Positions 32,409 to 40,705 of a DNA stretch of 64,000 nt are shown here, one piece after another. The notes beneath the pieces were generated by a model. That model saw only the letters and a program-made list of their open reading frames with translations, was not told the origin of the DNA and did no database searches. The DNA is from Streptomyces albicerus (GTDB lineage Bacteria; Actinomycetota; Actinomycetes; Streptomycetales; Streptomycetaceae). Every line of letters begins with the position of its first letter. The stretch's first letter is position 1. The position numbers were made by a program, and so were the translations under genes. Location of the stretch: assembly GCF_008905045.1 (NCBI RefSeq), contig NZ_VWMY01000050.1:1-64000 (forward strand). Reading direction: 5' to 3'.

Positions 32409-33716
32409 ATGGACACGAGGAGCGGGGACAAGAGCGAGGGCGCCGTCGGGAACAGCGGTGGCGGCAGGGTGCGTACCGCCGCGCTCGCCGGAGTGCGGGC
32501 GCTGGTGCTGGCCGTGGTCGCGCCGGTCGGGTCGATCACCCTCTTCGTACTGTCCGTCGTGTCGCTCGTCCTCGTGTCCGTGGGCATCGGCATCGTCACG
32601 ACGCCGTGGGTGCTGGCCGCCGTACGAGGCTTCGCGAACTGGCGGCGCCTGGTGGCGGCCCAGTGGAGCGGCGTGCGGATTCCGCCCGCGTACCGGCCGG
32701 TCCCGAAGGGCGCCAACCCGTGGAGGCGGTGCTTCCACCTGCTCGGCGATCCGGCGACCTGGCGGGATCTCATGTGGCTGCCGGTCGACTTCACCGCGGG
32801 TTTCGTCACCGCGCTGCTGCCGGCCGCGCTGCTCACGTATCCCTTCGAGGGGTTCGCCCTGGGCGCCGGGCTGTGGCAGGTCTTCACGGACGGCACGCGC
32901 GTCGGCTGGTGGTACGGGTTCGTGCCGGTCAGCGGGCAGCTCAGCGCCCTCGGCGCGGCCGCGCTGGGCGCCGCCCTGCTCGTCACCGGCGTCTACACGG
33001 CGCCCCTCCTCCTGCGCGTCCACTTCCTGCTGACCCGGTCCGTCCTCGCGTCCGGCCAGGGTGAACTCGCCGAGCGCGTACGGGTGCTCACCGAGACCCG
33101 GCGGGACGCCGTCGACACCTCCGCGGCCGAACTGCGCCGTATCGAGCGGGACCTGCACGACGGGGCGCAGGCCCGGCTGGTCGCGATGGGCATGGATCTC
33201 GGCACGGTCGAGGCCCTGATCGAGAAGGACCCGGCGAAGGCCAAGCAGCTGCTAGCGCAGGCCCGCAAGTCCTCCGCCGAGGCGCTCACCGAACTGCGCG
33301 ATCTCGTACGCGGCATCCACCCGCCCGTGCTCGCGGAGCGCGGGCTCGGCGACGCCGTACGGGCATTGGCGCTGCGGATGCCGATCAGTACCGAGGCCGA
33401 CGTGGACCTGCCGGGGCGGCCCGAAGCGCCGGTGGAGTCCGCCGCGTACTTCGCCGTCAGCGAGGTCCTCACCAACGCCGTGAAGCACTCGGGCGCCGAC
33501 CGCATCTGGGTCGATGTGCACCACACCCCGGAGCACGGCGGGATGCTGCGGATCGCCGTCACCGACAACGGCCACGGCGGCGCCTCGATCGGCGCGGGTT
33601 CGGGACTCTCCGGAGTCGAGCGGCGACTGGGTACATTCGACGGCGTCCTGGCCGTCAGCAGTCCCGCGGGCGGTCCCACCATGGTGACCATGGAGATCCC
33701 TTGCGAGTTGTCCTAG
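32409..33716 (+). CDS. Sensor histidine kinase, NarL-type two-component system
   Basis: 435 residues. About six hydrophobic segments in residues 25-215 in the form of a Streptomyces sensor domain (VLAVVAPVGSITLFVLSVVSLVLVSVGIGI; WWYGFVPVSGQLSALGAAALGAALLVTGVY). HisKA_3 dimerisation box RIERDLHDGAQARLVAMGMD with phospho-His250, then a HATPase_c domain: AAYFAVSEVLTNAVKHSGAD (N-box), IAVTDNGHGGA (G1), GSGLSGVERRLG (G2). Signal unknown. Its last 16 bp overlap the response regulator gene, so the two are translationally coupled. Confidence 0.95.
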   Translation: MDTRSGDKSEGAVGNSGGGRVRTAALAGVRALVLAVVAPVGSITLFVLSVVSLVLVSVGIGIVTTPWVLAAVRGFANWRRLVAAQWSGVRIPPAYRPVPKGANPWRRCFHLLGDPATWRDLMWLPVDFTAGFVTALLPAALLTYPFEGFALGAGLWQVFTDGTRVGWWYGFVPVSGQLSALGAAALGAALLVTGVYTAPLLLRVHFLLTRSVLASGQGELAERVRVLTETRRDAVDTSAAELRRIERDLHDGAQARLVAMGMDLGTVEALIEKDPAKAKQLLAQARKSSAEALTELRDLVRGIHPPVLAERGLGDAVRALALRMPISTEADVDLPGRPEAPVESAAYFAVSEVLTNAVKHSGADRIWVDVHHTPEHGGMLRIAVTDNGHGGASIGAGSGLSGVERRLGTFDGVLAVSSPAGGPTMVTMEIPCELS

Positions 33717-34354
33717 CCGAAGACCTGTTCCTGCTGCGCGACGGCCTGGTCCGGATGCTGGAGGCGTACGACTTCGAGATCGCGGCGGCCGTCGAGACGG
33801 GACCCGAGCTCACGCGGGCGCTCGCCGAGTTGGCACCGGACGTCGCCGTGGTCGACGTACGCCTGCCGCCCTCGCACACGGACGAGGGGCTGCAGTGCGC
33901 GCTGGCGGCCCGCCGGGCCAGACCCGGGCTGCCGGTGCTCGTGCTTTCGCAGCACGTGGAGCAGTTGTACGCGCGCGAACTGCTCGCCGACGGGGAGGGC
34001 GGGGTCGGCTATCTGCTCAAGGACCGGGTGTTCGACGCCGAGCAGTTCATCGACGCCGTGCGGCGGGTCGCGGCGGGCGGTACGGCGATGGACCCACAGG
34101 TCATCCAGCAGCTGCTGTCGCGGCGGCAGGCGGACGACCGGCCGCTGGGCCGGCTGACTCCGCGCGAGCTGGAGGTTTTGGAACTCATGGCACAGGGCAG
34201 GTCGAATGCGGCGATCGCGGGCCAACTGGTGGTCACGGAGCGGGCGATCGCAAAGCACACATCCAACATCTTCGCGAAGCTGGGCCTGGAGGTCTCGGAC
34301 GACGACAACCGTCGCGTTCTGGCCGTTCTCGCCTATTTGGATCAGGGCCGGTGA
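33701..34354 (+). CDS. NarL/FixJ-type response regulator
   Basis: 217 residues from TTG 33701, with GGAG 5 nt upstream inside the kinase gene. Receiver domain MRVVLAEDLFLLRDGLVRML with phospho-acceptor Asp52 in VAVVDVRLPP, then GYLLKDRVFDAEQF; LuxR-type HTH GRLTPRELEVLELMAQGRSNAAIAGQLVVTERAIAKHTSNIFAKLGL (about 143-195). Cognate partner of the overlapping kinase; regulon unknown. The receiver is conserved, so it should be phosphorylated. Confidence 0.96.
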   Translation: MRVVLAEDLFLLRDGLVRMLEAYDFEIAAAVETGPELTRALAELAPDVAVVDVRLPPSHTDEGLQCALAARRARPGLPVLVLSQHVEQLYARELLADGEGGVGYLLKDRVFDAEQFIDAVRRVAAGGTAMDPQVIQQLLSRRQADDRPLGRLTPRELEVLELMAQGRSNAAIAGQLVVTERAIAKHTSNIFAKLGLEVSDDDNRRVLAVLAYLDQGR

Positions 34355-34401
34355 AATGACCCGGGACCGAGATCGGCTTCGCTGAATGATATTCAATAAC
34401 T

Positions 34402-34430
34402 CCCCCTCAACTGCCGTTGAAACGGGGGCT
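34402..34430 (+). terminator. Terminator after the two-component genes
   Basis: CCCCCTCAAC pairs with GTTGA and GGGGG across a 2-base bulge (34402-34411, 34416-34428). The remaining 34355-34579 is relatively A/T-rich and probably holds the promoter of the secreted DUF1996 gene. Confidence 0.7.
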
Positions 34431-34579
34431 TCTGCGCACGTTGCGCCGGAATTGCTCCACCAATCTCTCACCAATTTCTGAGGCGTCTGAACGCCCCAGG
34501 AACCCCTCCCGTATTGAACGACGCCGCTTCACCTCCTGTCGGGCGCCTCAATGCCCCGCAAGGAAGCCAGAGGAGTTCC

Positions 34580-36124
34580 ATGGGACGCACAAACCGTAAA
34601 CGCCGCTCCACGCTCGCCAACCGGGCGATAGCCGCATCGGCGGCTCTCGCGCTGGGTGGCGGCGGCTTGCTGGCGGCGAACATCTACGCTTCTGCGGGCG
34701 AGAACCAGGATTCGACGCAGAACGCACAGACGACCGCCGCCGGGGTGGCAACGATCAAATGCCCGGACGTCGGTCAGCAGCTGACCGACGTGCCGGACGG
34801 CGCACGCGCCGGTGTCGACCAGGAGCTGGCGAAGCTCGACCAGCAGGTCACGGAGGCCTACAAGCGTCTCGCGGACACCCGCCAGGCCCAGGCCGGTGAC
34901 TCCGGCTACGTCGACAACGCCATCCTCGGCCCGCTGAAGTCCAAGCGGACGGCCACCATCGACCGGATCGGCATCAACATCCAGCGCGCGGGCGGTCAGC
35001 CTCCGCAGGGAGCCGACCAGCTCGCCCAGTGCGAGGGTGTGCCGGCCGAGCAGCCGGACACCGCCGCCGGTGAGGGTCAGGACCAGAACAACGACGGTCA
35101 GGACCAGGGCGACGGCCAGAACCAGGGTGACGGCCAGGACCAGGGTCAGGACCAGGGCGACGGCCAGGACCAGGGCGACGGCGGCCAGGAAGGCGGCCCG
35201 GTGGCGGCCGACTTCCAGGACATCACCCAGGTCCAGCCGAACGGCGGCGCGAAGGGCGTCGGTGCGAACGGGCTCCCCGCGAACGGGGACACCGGTTCGA
35301 CGGGCACCTTCACCACGAGCTGTGGCACCAACCCGAACGACAACCACAACTCGGACAACGTGATCGTCGCTCCGGGTGTCGACAACGGTGCGCAGCACAC
35401 GCACGACTACGTCGGCAACCAGGACAACAACGCCTTCACCAGCGACGAGCAGTTCCTCCAGGCCGACACCAGCTGCGAGAACCAGGGCGACAAGTCGTCG
35501 TACTACTGGCCGGTGCTGCGCCTGCAGAACGGTGAGGACGAGTTCGACGCGAACGAGCTCGGTGGCGGTGCGGAAGGCAACATCGGCCCGATCCAAGAAG
35601 CCACCCAGGCGGAGCTGAAGTTCGTCGGCAACAAGACGAGCGATGTTGTCGCGATGCCGCAGGCCCTGCGCATCATCACCGGTGACGCCAAGGCCTTCAC
35701 CAACGGCCTCGCCAACGCCAACACGAACTGGAGCTGCACCGGCTTCGAGGACCGGCAGCTGACGGACAAGTACCCGATCTGCCCCGAGGGCAGCTCCGTG
35801 GTACGGACGTCCAACTTCCAGAGCTGCTGGGACGGCCAGAACATCGACAGCGCCAACCACCGCACGCACGTGGCCTTCGTGCAGGAGGACGGCACCTGCG
35901 CCAACGGTTTCCAGGCCATCCCCCAGCTCCAGGCCCGTCTGGTCTACGACGTTCCGGCCCCGCAGATCGAGAACGGACAAGTCGTGAACCCGTTCGCGGT
36001 GGACGGCTTCCCGACAGAGCTGCACAAGCCGATCACCGACCACAACGACTTCATCAACTTCTTCGACGAGAACACGATGAACCAGGTGGTCGACTGCATC
36101 AACAGCGGCCAGGACTGCCAGTAG
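34580..36124 (+). CDS. Secreted DUF1996 domain protein with Gln/Asp/Gly repeat linker
   Basis: 514 residues, ATG after AGAGGAG. Signal peptide MGRTNRKRRSTLANRAIAAS with a long Ala/Leu/Gly core, cleaved near residue 36. Residues about 55-155 are a helical region framed by Cys (IKCPDV; AQCEGV). A 50-residue acidic linker repeats DGQDQG and DGQNQG units. The C-terminal 290 residues are a DUF1996 domain with many His/Asn/Asp (NDNHNSDNVIVAPG, HTHDYVGN, SSYYWPVLR, FQSCWDGQNIDSANHRTHVAF), a fold found in secreted fungal and streptomycete proteins of unknown role. Likely exported by Sec and abundant, judged from codon use and a perfect terminator. Confidence 0.88.
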   Translation: MGRTNRKRRSTLANRAIAASAALALGGGGLLAANIYASAGENQDSTQNAQTTAAGVATIKCPDVGQQLTDVPDGARAGVDQELAKLDQQVTEAYKRLADTRQAQAGDSGYVDNAILGPLKSKRTATIDRIGINIQRAGGQPPQGADQLAQCEGVPAEQPDTAAGEGQDQNNDGQDQGDGQNQGDGQDQGQDQGDGQDQGDGGQEGGPVAADFQDITQVQPNGGAKGVGANGLPANGDTGSTGTFTTSCGTNPNDNHNSDNVIVAPGVDNGAQHTHDYVGNQDNNAFTSDEQFLQADTSCENQGDKSSYYWPVLRLQNGEDEFDANELGGGAEGNIGPIQEATQAELKFVGNKTSDVVAMPQALRIITGDAKAFTNGLANANTNWSCTGFEDRQLTDKYPICPEGSSVVRTSNFQSCWDGQNIDSANHRTHVAFVQEDGTCANGFQAIPQLQARLVYDVPAPQIENGQVVNPFAVDGFPTELHKPITDHNDFINFFDENTMNQVVDCINSGQDCQ

Positions 36125-36138
36125 CACATAGGCAGTAA

Positions 36139-36186
36139 GCAGGAGAAAGCCGGCGGTGGGATTTCCCACCGCCGGCTTTCTCCTGC
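36139..36186. terminator. Bidirectional terminator with perfect 23-bp stem
   Basis: 36139-36161 pairs perfectly with 36164-36186 around a 2-nt TT loop; A/T pairs on both outer flanks. Ends the DUF1996 gene and the convergent lipoprotein gene. Confidence 0.95.
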
Positions 36187-36202
36187 GCCGGAACCTGCGC
36201 GG

Positions 36203-36643
36203 TCAGCCGCTGTGACCGCCACTCTTGTTGTGGCTGCCACCGGGATTCATGTGCTCGGACCCCTCCTCCAAGATTCCGCCGAGCTGGCCGCGCAGCGCTG
36301 TCACCATCTTCTTCTCGCCGATGGCGACCCACTTGCGGCCGACGAGGTAGTAGCCGCCGTAGTCCTTGGCCCCGTTCAGCCACTCGCGCTGACCGCGGTC
36401 GGTGGCGAAGGTCGCGAGGACGAACTTGCCGTCGGTGTTCTTGCAGATGGCCTGGCGGATCGTGTCCGCGTCCGTCTGCATGTTCGGCTTGCAGCCCGCC
36501 TCGCTCGCCAGGTGCTCCAGGCTCCCGCTCGCGGTCTCGGGGACCTTCTCCCCGCCGTCCTCCGAGCCACAGCCCGTCACCGCCAGCACTGCCATGAACG
36601 CCCCGGCCGTACCGACCGCGAGCCTCTTCCTCGTCACACTCAT
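36203..36643 (-). CDS. Small secreted lipoprotein
   Basis: 146 residues from ATG 36643 (GGAGG 9 nt upstream). Signal MSVTRKRLAVGTAGAFMAVLAVTGC ends in a lipobox (VTGC). Mature domain: SLEHLASEAGCKPNMQTDADTIRQAICKNTDGKFVLATFATDRGQREWLNGAKDYGGYYLVGRKWVAI, with two Cys likely disulfide-bonded, and a Gly/His/Ser-rich tail. The fold pattern resembles small periplasmic binding or inhibitor domains common in Streptomyces; no function known. Confidence 0.85.
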   Translation of the reverse strand: MSVTRKRLAVGTAGAFMAVLAVTGCGSEDGGEKVPETASGSLEHLASEAGCKPNMQTDADTIRQAICKNTDGKFVLATFATDRGQREWLNGAKDYGGYYLVGRKWVAIGEKKMVTALRGQLGGILEEGSEHMNPGGSHNKSGGHSG

Positions 36644-36932
36644 TCGTTCGTACCTCCGGGTCCGTTCCGGCCTGGGAGGGTCGGTCCCGGCCCACGCCGC
36701 TGAGAGCCCTCGCGGGGGCCCTGCCTTCGATACGGCTCCCGCACGCTCCGCGCTCAATCGACTGCCGCACGGGCAGGCGAACCAGCTCCGCCTCAGTCTC
36801 GTCAAGCAGGACGGCACAGGTGGCGGATTCCGTGTTACCTGCATCACAGGGCACATCGCAATGACCGGGACCACACCGGCCGGCGTGCGCACCGGAGGCC
36901 ACTGCTCCGATGATCGCGAAAAACCGCTGCCG

Positions 36933-36968
36933 GTCATGGGCACACCCGTGCGAGGGTGTGCCCATGAC
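36933..36968. promoter_or_regulatory. 15-bp inverted repeat over the TPR gene start
   Basis: GTCATGGGCACACCC (36933-36947) and its exact reverse complement (36954-36968) around a 6-bp loop, covering the ATG at 36964. It could be an operator shared with the divergent lipoprotein gene or an mRNA hairpin that hides the start codon. Nothing else is seen in the 320-bp divergent gap. Confidence 0.6.
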
Positions 36969-37479
36969 GGCAGAACACACGACAGCGGACTGGGAAGAGC
37001 GCGTGGCAGCCGCCTGGGCCACCTTCGACGACTATGCGGAGGCGGACGCGGCGGACTTCCGCGCGGTGATCGACGCGCTGGTCGCCGAGTTGCCCGCCGA
37101 CAGCCCGGTCGGCCCGTTCGAGCAGGCCTGCGCATGGGACTCGACGGGCCACTCGGACAAGGCCGTGCCGCTGTACCAGGAGGCCCTGGCGCGCGGCCTC
37201 GACGGCTATCGCGGCCGGCGCACGAAGATCCAGCTCTCCAGCTCGCTGCGGAACATCGGGCAGCCGGAGGAGGGCGTCAAGCTCCTGACACCCGAACTCG
37301 ACGCGCCCTCCGACGAGTTGGACGACGCCGTACGCGCGACACTCGCGCTGTGCCTGGCGAACCTGGGTCGCGAGCGCGAGGGACTCTCGCTCGCGCTCGG
37401 CGCGCTCGCCCCTCATCTGCCGCGCTACCAGCGCTCGATGGCGAATTACGCGCGCCTGCTCGTCGAGCCGGAGGAGTAA
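36964..37479 (+). CDS. TPR-like protein
   Basis: 171 residues from ATG 36964 (GAGGG upstream). Helical repeats: DWEERVAAAWATFDDYAEADAADFRAVIDALVAELP, GPFEQACAWDSTGHSDKAVPLYQEALARGLDGYRG, RRTKIQLSSSLRNIGQPEEGVKLLTPEL, DDAVRATLALCLANLGREREGLSLAL, matching the tetratricopeptide group seen in small actinobacterial proteins. Likely a soluble protein-protein adaptor. An upstream ATG (36910), with GGAGG before it, would add 18 residues and translate the inverted repeat; the family start favours 36964. Confidence 0.85.
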   Translation: MTAEHTTADWEERVAAAWATFDDYAEADAADFRAVIDALVAELPADSPVGPFEQACAWDSTGHSDKAVPLYQEALARGLDGYRGRRTKIQLSSSLRNIGQPEEGVKLLTPELDAPSDELDDAVRATLALCLANLGREREGLSLALGALAPHLPRYQRSMANYARLLVEPEE

Positions 37480-37539
37480 CTCCCCACGGACTCGGGGCAG
37501 TCCAGGTGACCAACCACCGATTCGCTCGTTTTGCTGAAC

Positions 37540-39462
37540 GTGCAGTCACAGGATGTCGCCCCGCGCCCCGCAACAGCCCCTGGACCGGTCGTCGACGTCG
37601 AGCAGGCCGAGGCCGCGCTCGTCGAGCACTACCCGCGGCTCGTCCGGCTCGCCTACCTTGTGCTGCCGCCGAGCCTCGGCCGCAACCGCCGGGTGCTCAC
37701 GGCGCACGCGCTCACGCAGCGCGCGCTGCCCCGCGGCCGGACGCCCGGCGACGCCTCGGCCGTCCCGGCCCAGCGGACCGCGGAGGGCCGCGACGGCGAT
37801 CCCGGATACATGTACGTACGCCTCCAGGTGCTGCGTACGGCGCTGGAGGCCGGCCGCCCGCTGAAACCCAAGGCGTGGCCGAAGCGGGCGCAGTTGCCGC
37901 CGCTGCTCCCCCAGGTGTGGGGCCTGCGGCTCTTCCCGCGCTCGGGCGGCGCCGACGAACTCGCCCTGGACCAGCGGCTGTCGGCCCTGTCCGCCCCGGC
38001 CCGCGCCGCCTACGTACTGCGCGGCCTGGAGCAGATGCCCGACCCGGAGGTGCGCAAGGTGCTCGCCGCGGTGGGCGAGGAGGACCCGGCCGCCGCGCTC
38101 GCCGAGGCGGACGGAATCGGGGCTGAACAGTACGCGCTGCTGACGTCCCCCGAGTTCGATCCGTGCTCCCTGCAGGCCCGGCCCCCGGACCTGATGCGCC
38201 GCCGCCAGCACATGAAGGCGGCGCTCGCCGCGGCCGCCGCCGTCGCCGTGTGCGGGGCGCTGCTCGCACTGCCCGGTGACGGCTGGGGCCCCGACGGCGC
38301 GGCGGCACCCTCGTACGCGCAGAACCCGTCGGCCCAAGCCGCCCTGGATCCGGACCAGTTGACGCTGGTTCCGGCGGCCGCGTGGGAGTCGTCGGCGCGC
38401 ACCGACTTCTCCGTGTGGCCCGCGCGCGGCAGCCTCACCGGCGACAAGGCGCTGCTGCGCCGCGCGCTCGCCGTGTGGGCGCGGCCCGGCGAGACCGTCC
38501 AGGTCTCGGCCACCCCCGGCACCCCGGCGGGTGCCCCGCCCGGACCACCCCAGCTGCTGTACGCGGATGAGGTCGACCAGAGCCGGGTCGTGCTGCTCTA
38601 CGACGGCCTGCGCATCGTGCGGTACGCCGAGCCGAAGGACGGCACGCGGGGCGCCGCCCTCGACTTCGCGCGCGTCGACGGCGCCACCGGAGCCGAGGCC
38701 AACGCGGTGGTCGTGGGCCGCTCCGACGGCAACGTCCGCTATCTGACGGCGCCTTGGGTGCGGACGGCCGCCGTGCGCGACCTGCTGAAGTCCGCGGCCG
38801 GTGCGACTCCGTTGAAGCGCTCGGCGGACGGGGTGACCGAGCCGTTCGCCAGCCCGGCGCAGCAGACCGGCGAGTGCCGTTCCTGGAACGCGCTGGAGCT
38901 CTCCGACCGCTCGGGCACCCGCCTGACGACCGATCTCGGCGAGCTGACTCCGGCCCGTCTCACCTCGGGCCGCCCCGGGCAGCCTCACGACGCCTCGGCG
39001 GAGACCTGGTCCCCGCTCGCCTGCTCCCTCGCGGCGGTACGCGGGCAGGGAGTGCGCTCGGTCAACGCCTGGCAGTACGCCCGGCAGCCACTGCCCCACG
39101 CGAGCGGCACGGCGGACTGGCTGTGCACGCGGGCGGACACCTGGCGCGGCGGGGGCACGCGGGTGCTGGCCCAGTTCCACGCCCCGGGCCAGCCGTACGC
39201 CGCGGTCGCGGCGAAGGCGGAGAACGTGGCCGCCTGCGGCTCGAAGGACCCCCACGTCCTGGCGGGCGTGCTGTGGAATTCCCCTACGGGCGACTGGTAT
39301 CTCCTCGCGGCCGGAAGCAAGGACACGGCGTCGATCCGTGCGACGGGCGGAGTCAGCGGATCCACCCGGGGGAATCTCCTGGTCGTACGGACCGAACAGG
39401 GCGCGCAGGCGGGCCTGAAAGGGACCCTGACCGACGGAAGGTCGATCACCGGGCTGCGCTGA
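37540..39462 (+). CDS. Membrane protein with degenerate sigma-like N-terminus and large extracytoplasmic part
   Basis: 640 residues from GTG 37540 (TTG 37531 gives 3 more; neither has a good ribosome-binding site). Residues about 15-215 resemble ECF sigma factors in layout: AEAALVEHYPRLVRLAYLVLP (region 2-like), then ALSAPARAAYVLRGLEQMPDPEVRKVLAAVG (region 4-like) but without a clear DNA-reading helix. One transmembrane helix follows (MKAALAAAAAVAVCGALLAL, about 222-242), then about 400 extracytoplasmic residues with several Cys. No family recognised for the outer part. Such sigma-like membrane proteins are conserved in Streptomyces; function unknown. Confidence 0.8.
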   Translation: MQSQDVAPRPATAPGPVVDVEQAEAALVEHYPRLVRLAYLVLPPSLGRNRRVLTAHALTQRALPRGRTPGDASAVPAQRTAEGRDGDPGYMYVRLQVLRTALEAGRPLKPKAWPKRAQLPPLLPQVWGLRLFPRSGGADELALDQRLSALSAPARAAYVLRGLEQMPDPEVRKVLAAVGEEDPAAALAEADGIGAEQYALLTSPEFDPCSLQARPPDLMRRRQHMKAALAAAAAVAVCGALLALPGDGWGPDGAAAPSYAQNPSAQAALDPDQLTLVPAAAWESSARTDFSVWPARGSLTGDKALLRRALAVWARPGETVQVSATPGTPAGAPPGPPQLLYADEVDQSRVVLLYDGLRIVRYAEPKDGTRGAALDFARVDGATGAEANAVVVGRSDGNVRYLTAPWVRTAAVRDLLKSAAGATPLKRSADGVTEPFASPAQQTGECRSWNALELSDRSGTRLTTDLGELTPARLTSGRPGQPHDASAETWSPLACSLAAVRGQGVRSVNAWQYARQPLPHASGTADWLCTRADTWRGGGTRVLAQFHAPGQPYAAVAAKAENVAACGSKDPHVLAGVLWNSPTGDWYLLAAGSKDTASIRATGGVSGSTRGNLLVVRTEQGAQAGLKGTLTDGRSITGLR

Positions 39463-39526
39463 ATCGGGTGAACACGCTTACGGAACGGGTCCGTTCGAGG
39501 CCGGATTCAATCGGTAAGGTGTTCGC

Positions 39527-40219
39527 ATGACAACCGGGGTACGCCGCAGGATGGGTGTCGACGAGCGGCGGCAGCAGTTGATCGGCGTCGCCCTCGAGCT
39601 GTTCAGCCGACGCTCGCCCGACGAGGTCTCCATCGACGAGATAGCGTCCGCCGCGGGTATCTCGCGGCCGCTGGTCTACCACTACTTTCCTGGCAAACTC
39701 AGCCTGTACGAGGCCGCGTTGAAGCGCGCCTCGGACGATCTGGCGGAACGTTTCGTCGAACCGCAGGAGGGGCCGCTGGGCGCCCGGCTGCTGCGGGTGA
39801 TGCGGCGGTTCTTCGACTTCGTCGACGAACACGGGCCCGGTTTCGCGGCGTTGATGCGCGGCGGCCCGGCGGTTGGCTCCACGAACACGAATGCCCTCAT
39901 CGACGGCGTACGGCAGGCCGCGTACCTCCAGATCCTGGCGCATCTGCGCATCGACGACCCGCCCGCCCGCCTCGAACTGGTCATCCGCTCCTGGATCTCA
40001 CTGGCCGAGTCGACCGCCCTGATCTGGCTGGACGGCCGCCGCATCCCACGCACCGAACTCGAGGCCCAACTGGTCCACGACTTCGCGGCCCTGGCAGCGG
40101 TGAGCGCCGCGTACGACACGGAGATGGCCAAATTGCTGCGCGACATACTGGCGGAGGAAACGCCCGAGGGCCCCTTCACGGACCTGGTGGGCCGCTTGGT
40201 CTCACTGGCGGCCCCGTAA
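39527..40219 (+). CDS. TetR family transcriptional regulator
   Basis: 230 residues. N-terminal HTH: RRMGVDERRQQLIGVALELFSRRSPDEVSIDEIASAAGISRPLVYHYFPGKLSLYEAAL (about 4-62), the canonical TetR sequence ending in YHYF. The helical C-terminal ligand domain begins near residue 70 (ARLLRVMRRFFDFVDEHGPGFAALMRGG). The TAA stop codon lies inside the head hairpin of repeat copy 9, so the last residues (SLAAP) may derive from the repeat. Ligand and target unknown; AAGG precedes the ATG. Confidence 0.95.
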   Translation: MTTGVRRRMGVDERRQQLIGVALELFSRRSPDEVSIDEIASAAGISRPLVYHYFPGKLSLYEAALKRASDDLAERFVEPQEGPLGARLLRVMRRFFDFVDEHGPGFAALMRGGPAVGSTNTNALIDGVRQAAYLQILAHLRIDDPPARLELVIRSWISLAESTALIWLDGRRIPRTELEAQLVHDFAALAAVSAAYDTEMAKLLRDILAEETPEGPFTDLVGRLVSLAAP

Positions 40220-40260
40220 GGGGCGCGGGGAACTGCGCGACCAGCCCCCACCGGGCCGCA
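40211..40260 (+). repeat. Dispersed intergenic repeat, copy 9, carrying the TetR stop codon
   Basis: Head GCCCCGTAAGGGGC with the gene's TAA at 40217-40219, then the core GGGGAACTGCGCGACCAGCC. Confidence 0.88.
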
Positions 40261-40281
40261 CAAGACGCACCGGACCGGCCG

Positions 40282-40638
40282 TCAGTCCACAAACTTCTGG
40301 TAAGACGCATCAAGATCCCGCACCTCCGCAGAGGCATGCAACGCAAGTCCATCAACCGGCTTCACATGGGCCCGCAAAAGCCCGAGCGCCCGCTCGGTCA
40401 ACGCAGCCTTGGTCTCGACCGTACGCCCGGGCAACAGCGCGAGCGTGACATGCACAAGCGCATGGCCCGACACCTCCGAGCCGACAACAATGTCCTCGGT
40501 CGGCCGAAACCGAGTCTTACAGGCTTCGATCTTCGCCGCGGCCGTCTCCACCACCATGGCGTGCAGCGCGACAGCGAACCCCTGCCGATCGAAGGCGTCG
40601 GCAAGCGACGTGGAGTAGTCGACAGTGATCTGCGGCAT
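40282..40638 (-). CDS. CHMI-type isomerase (tautomerase superfamily)
   Basis: 118 residues from ATG 40638 (AGGAG 6 nt upstream), leaving Pro as residue 2, the usual catalytic N-terminal proline after Met removal (MPQITVDYS). Family features of 5-carboxymethyl-2-hydroxymuconate delta-isomerase: LADAFDRQGFAVALHAMVVETAAAKIEACKTRF, ALVHVTLALLPGRTVETKAAL, GLALHASAEVRDLDASYQKF. CHMI acts in homoprotocatechuate degradation, but no other genes of that pathway are near, so the real substrate may differ. Confidence 0.9.
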   Translation of the reverse strand: MPQITVDYSTSLADAFDRQGFAVALHAMVVETAAAKIEACKTRFRPTEDIVVGSEVSGHALVHVTLALLPGRTVETKAALTERALGLLRAHVKPVDGLALHASAEVRDLDASYQKFVD

Positions 40639-40705
40639 GGGCACTCCTGTTCTAGGTCAACAAGGCTCACCCTAGTCTTCAGCCCCTTTCAGCCCGAGGA
40701 CTGTC

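Noticed and set aside
36402..38126. 574-codon plus-strand frame across several genes
   Set aside because: Crosses the lipoprotein, TPR and sigma-like genes in the wrong frames.
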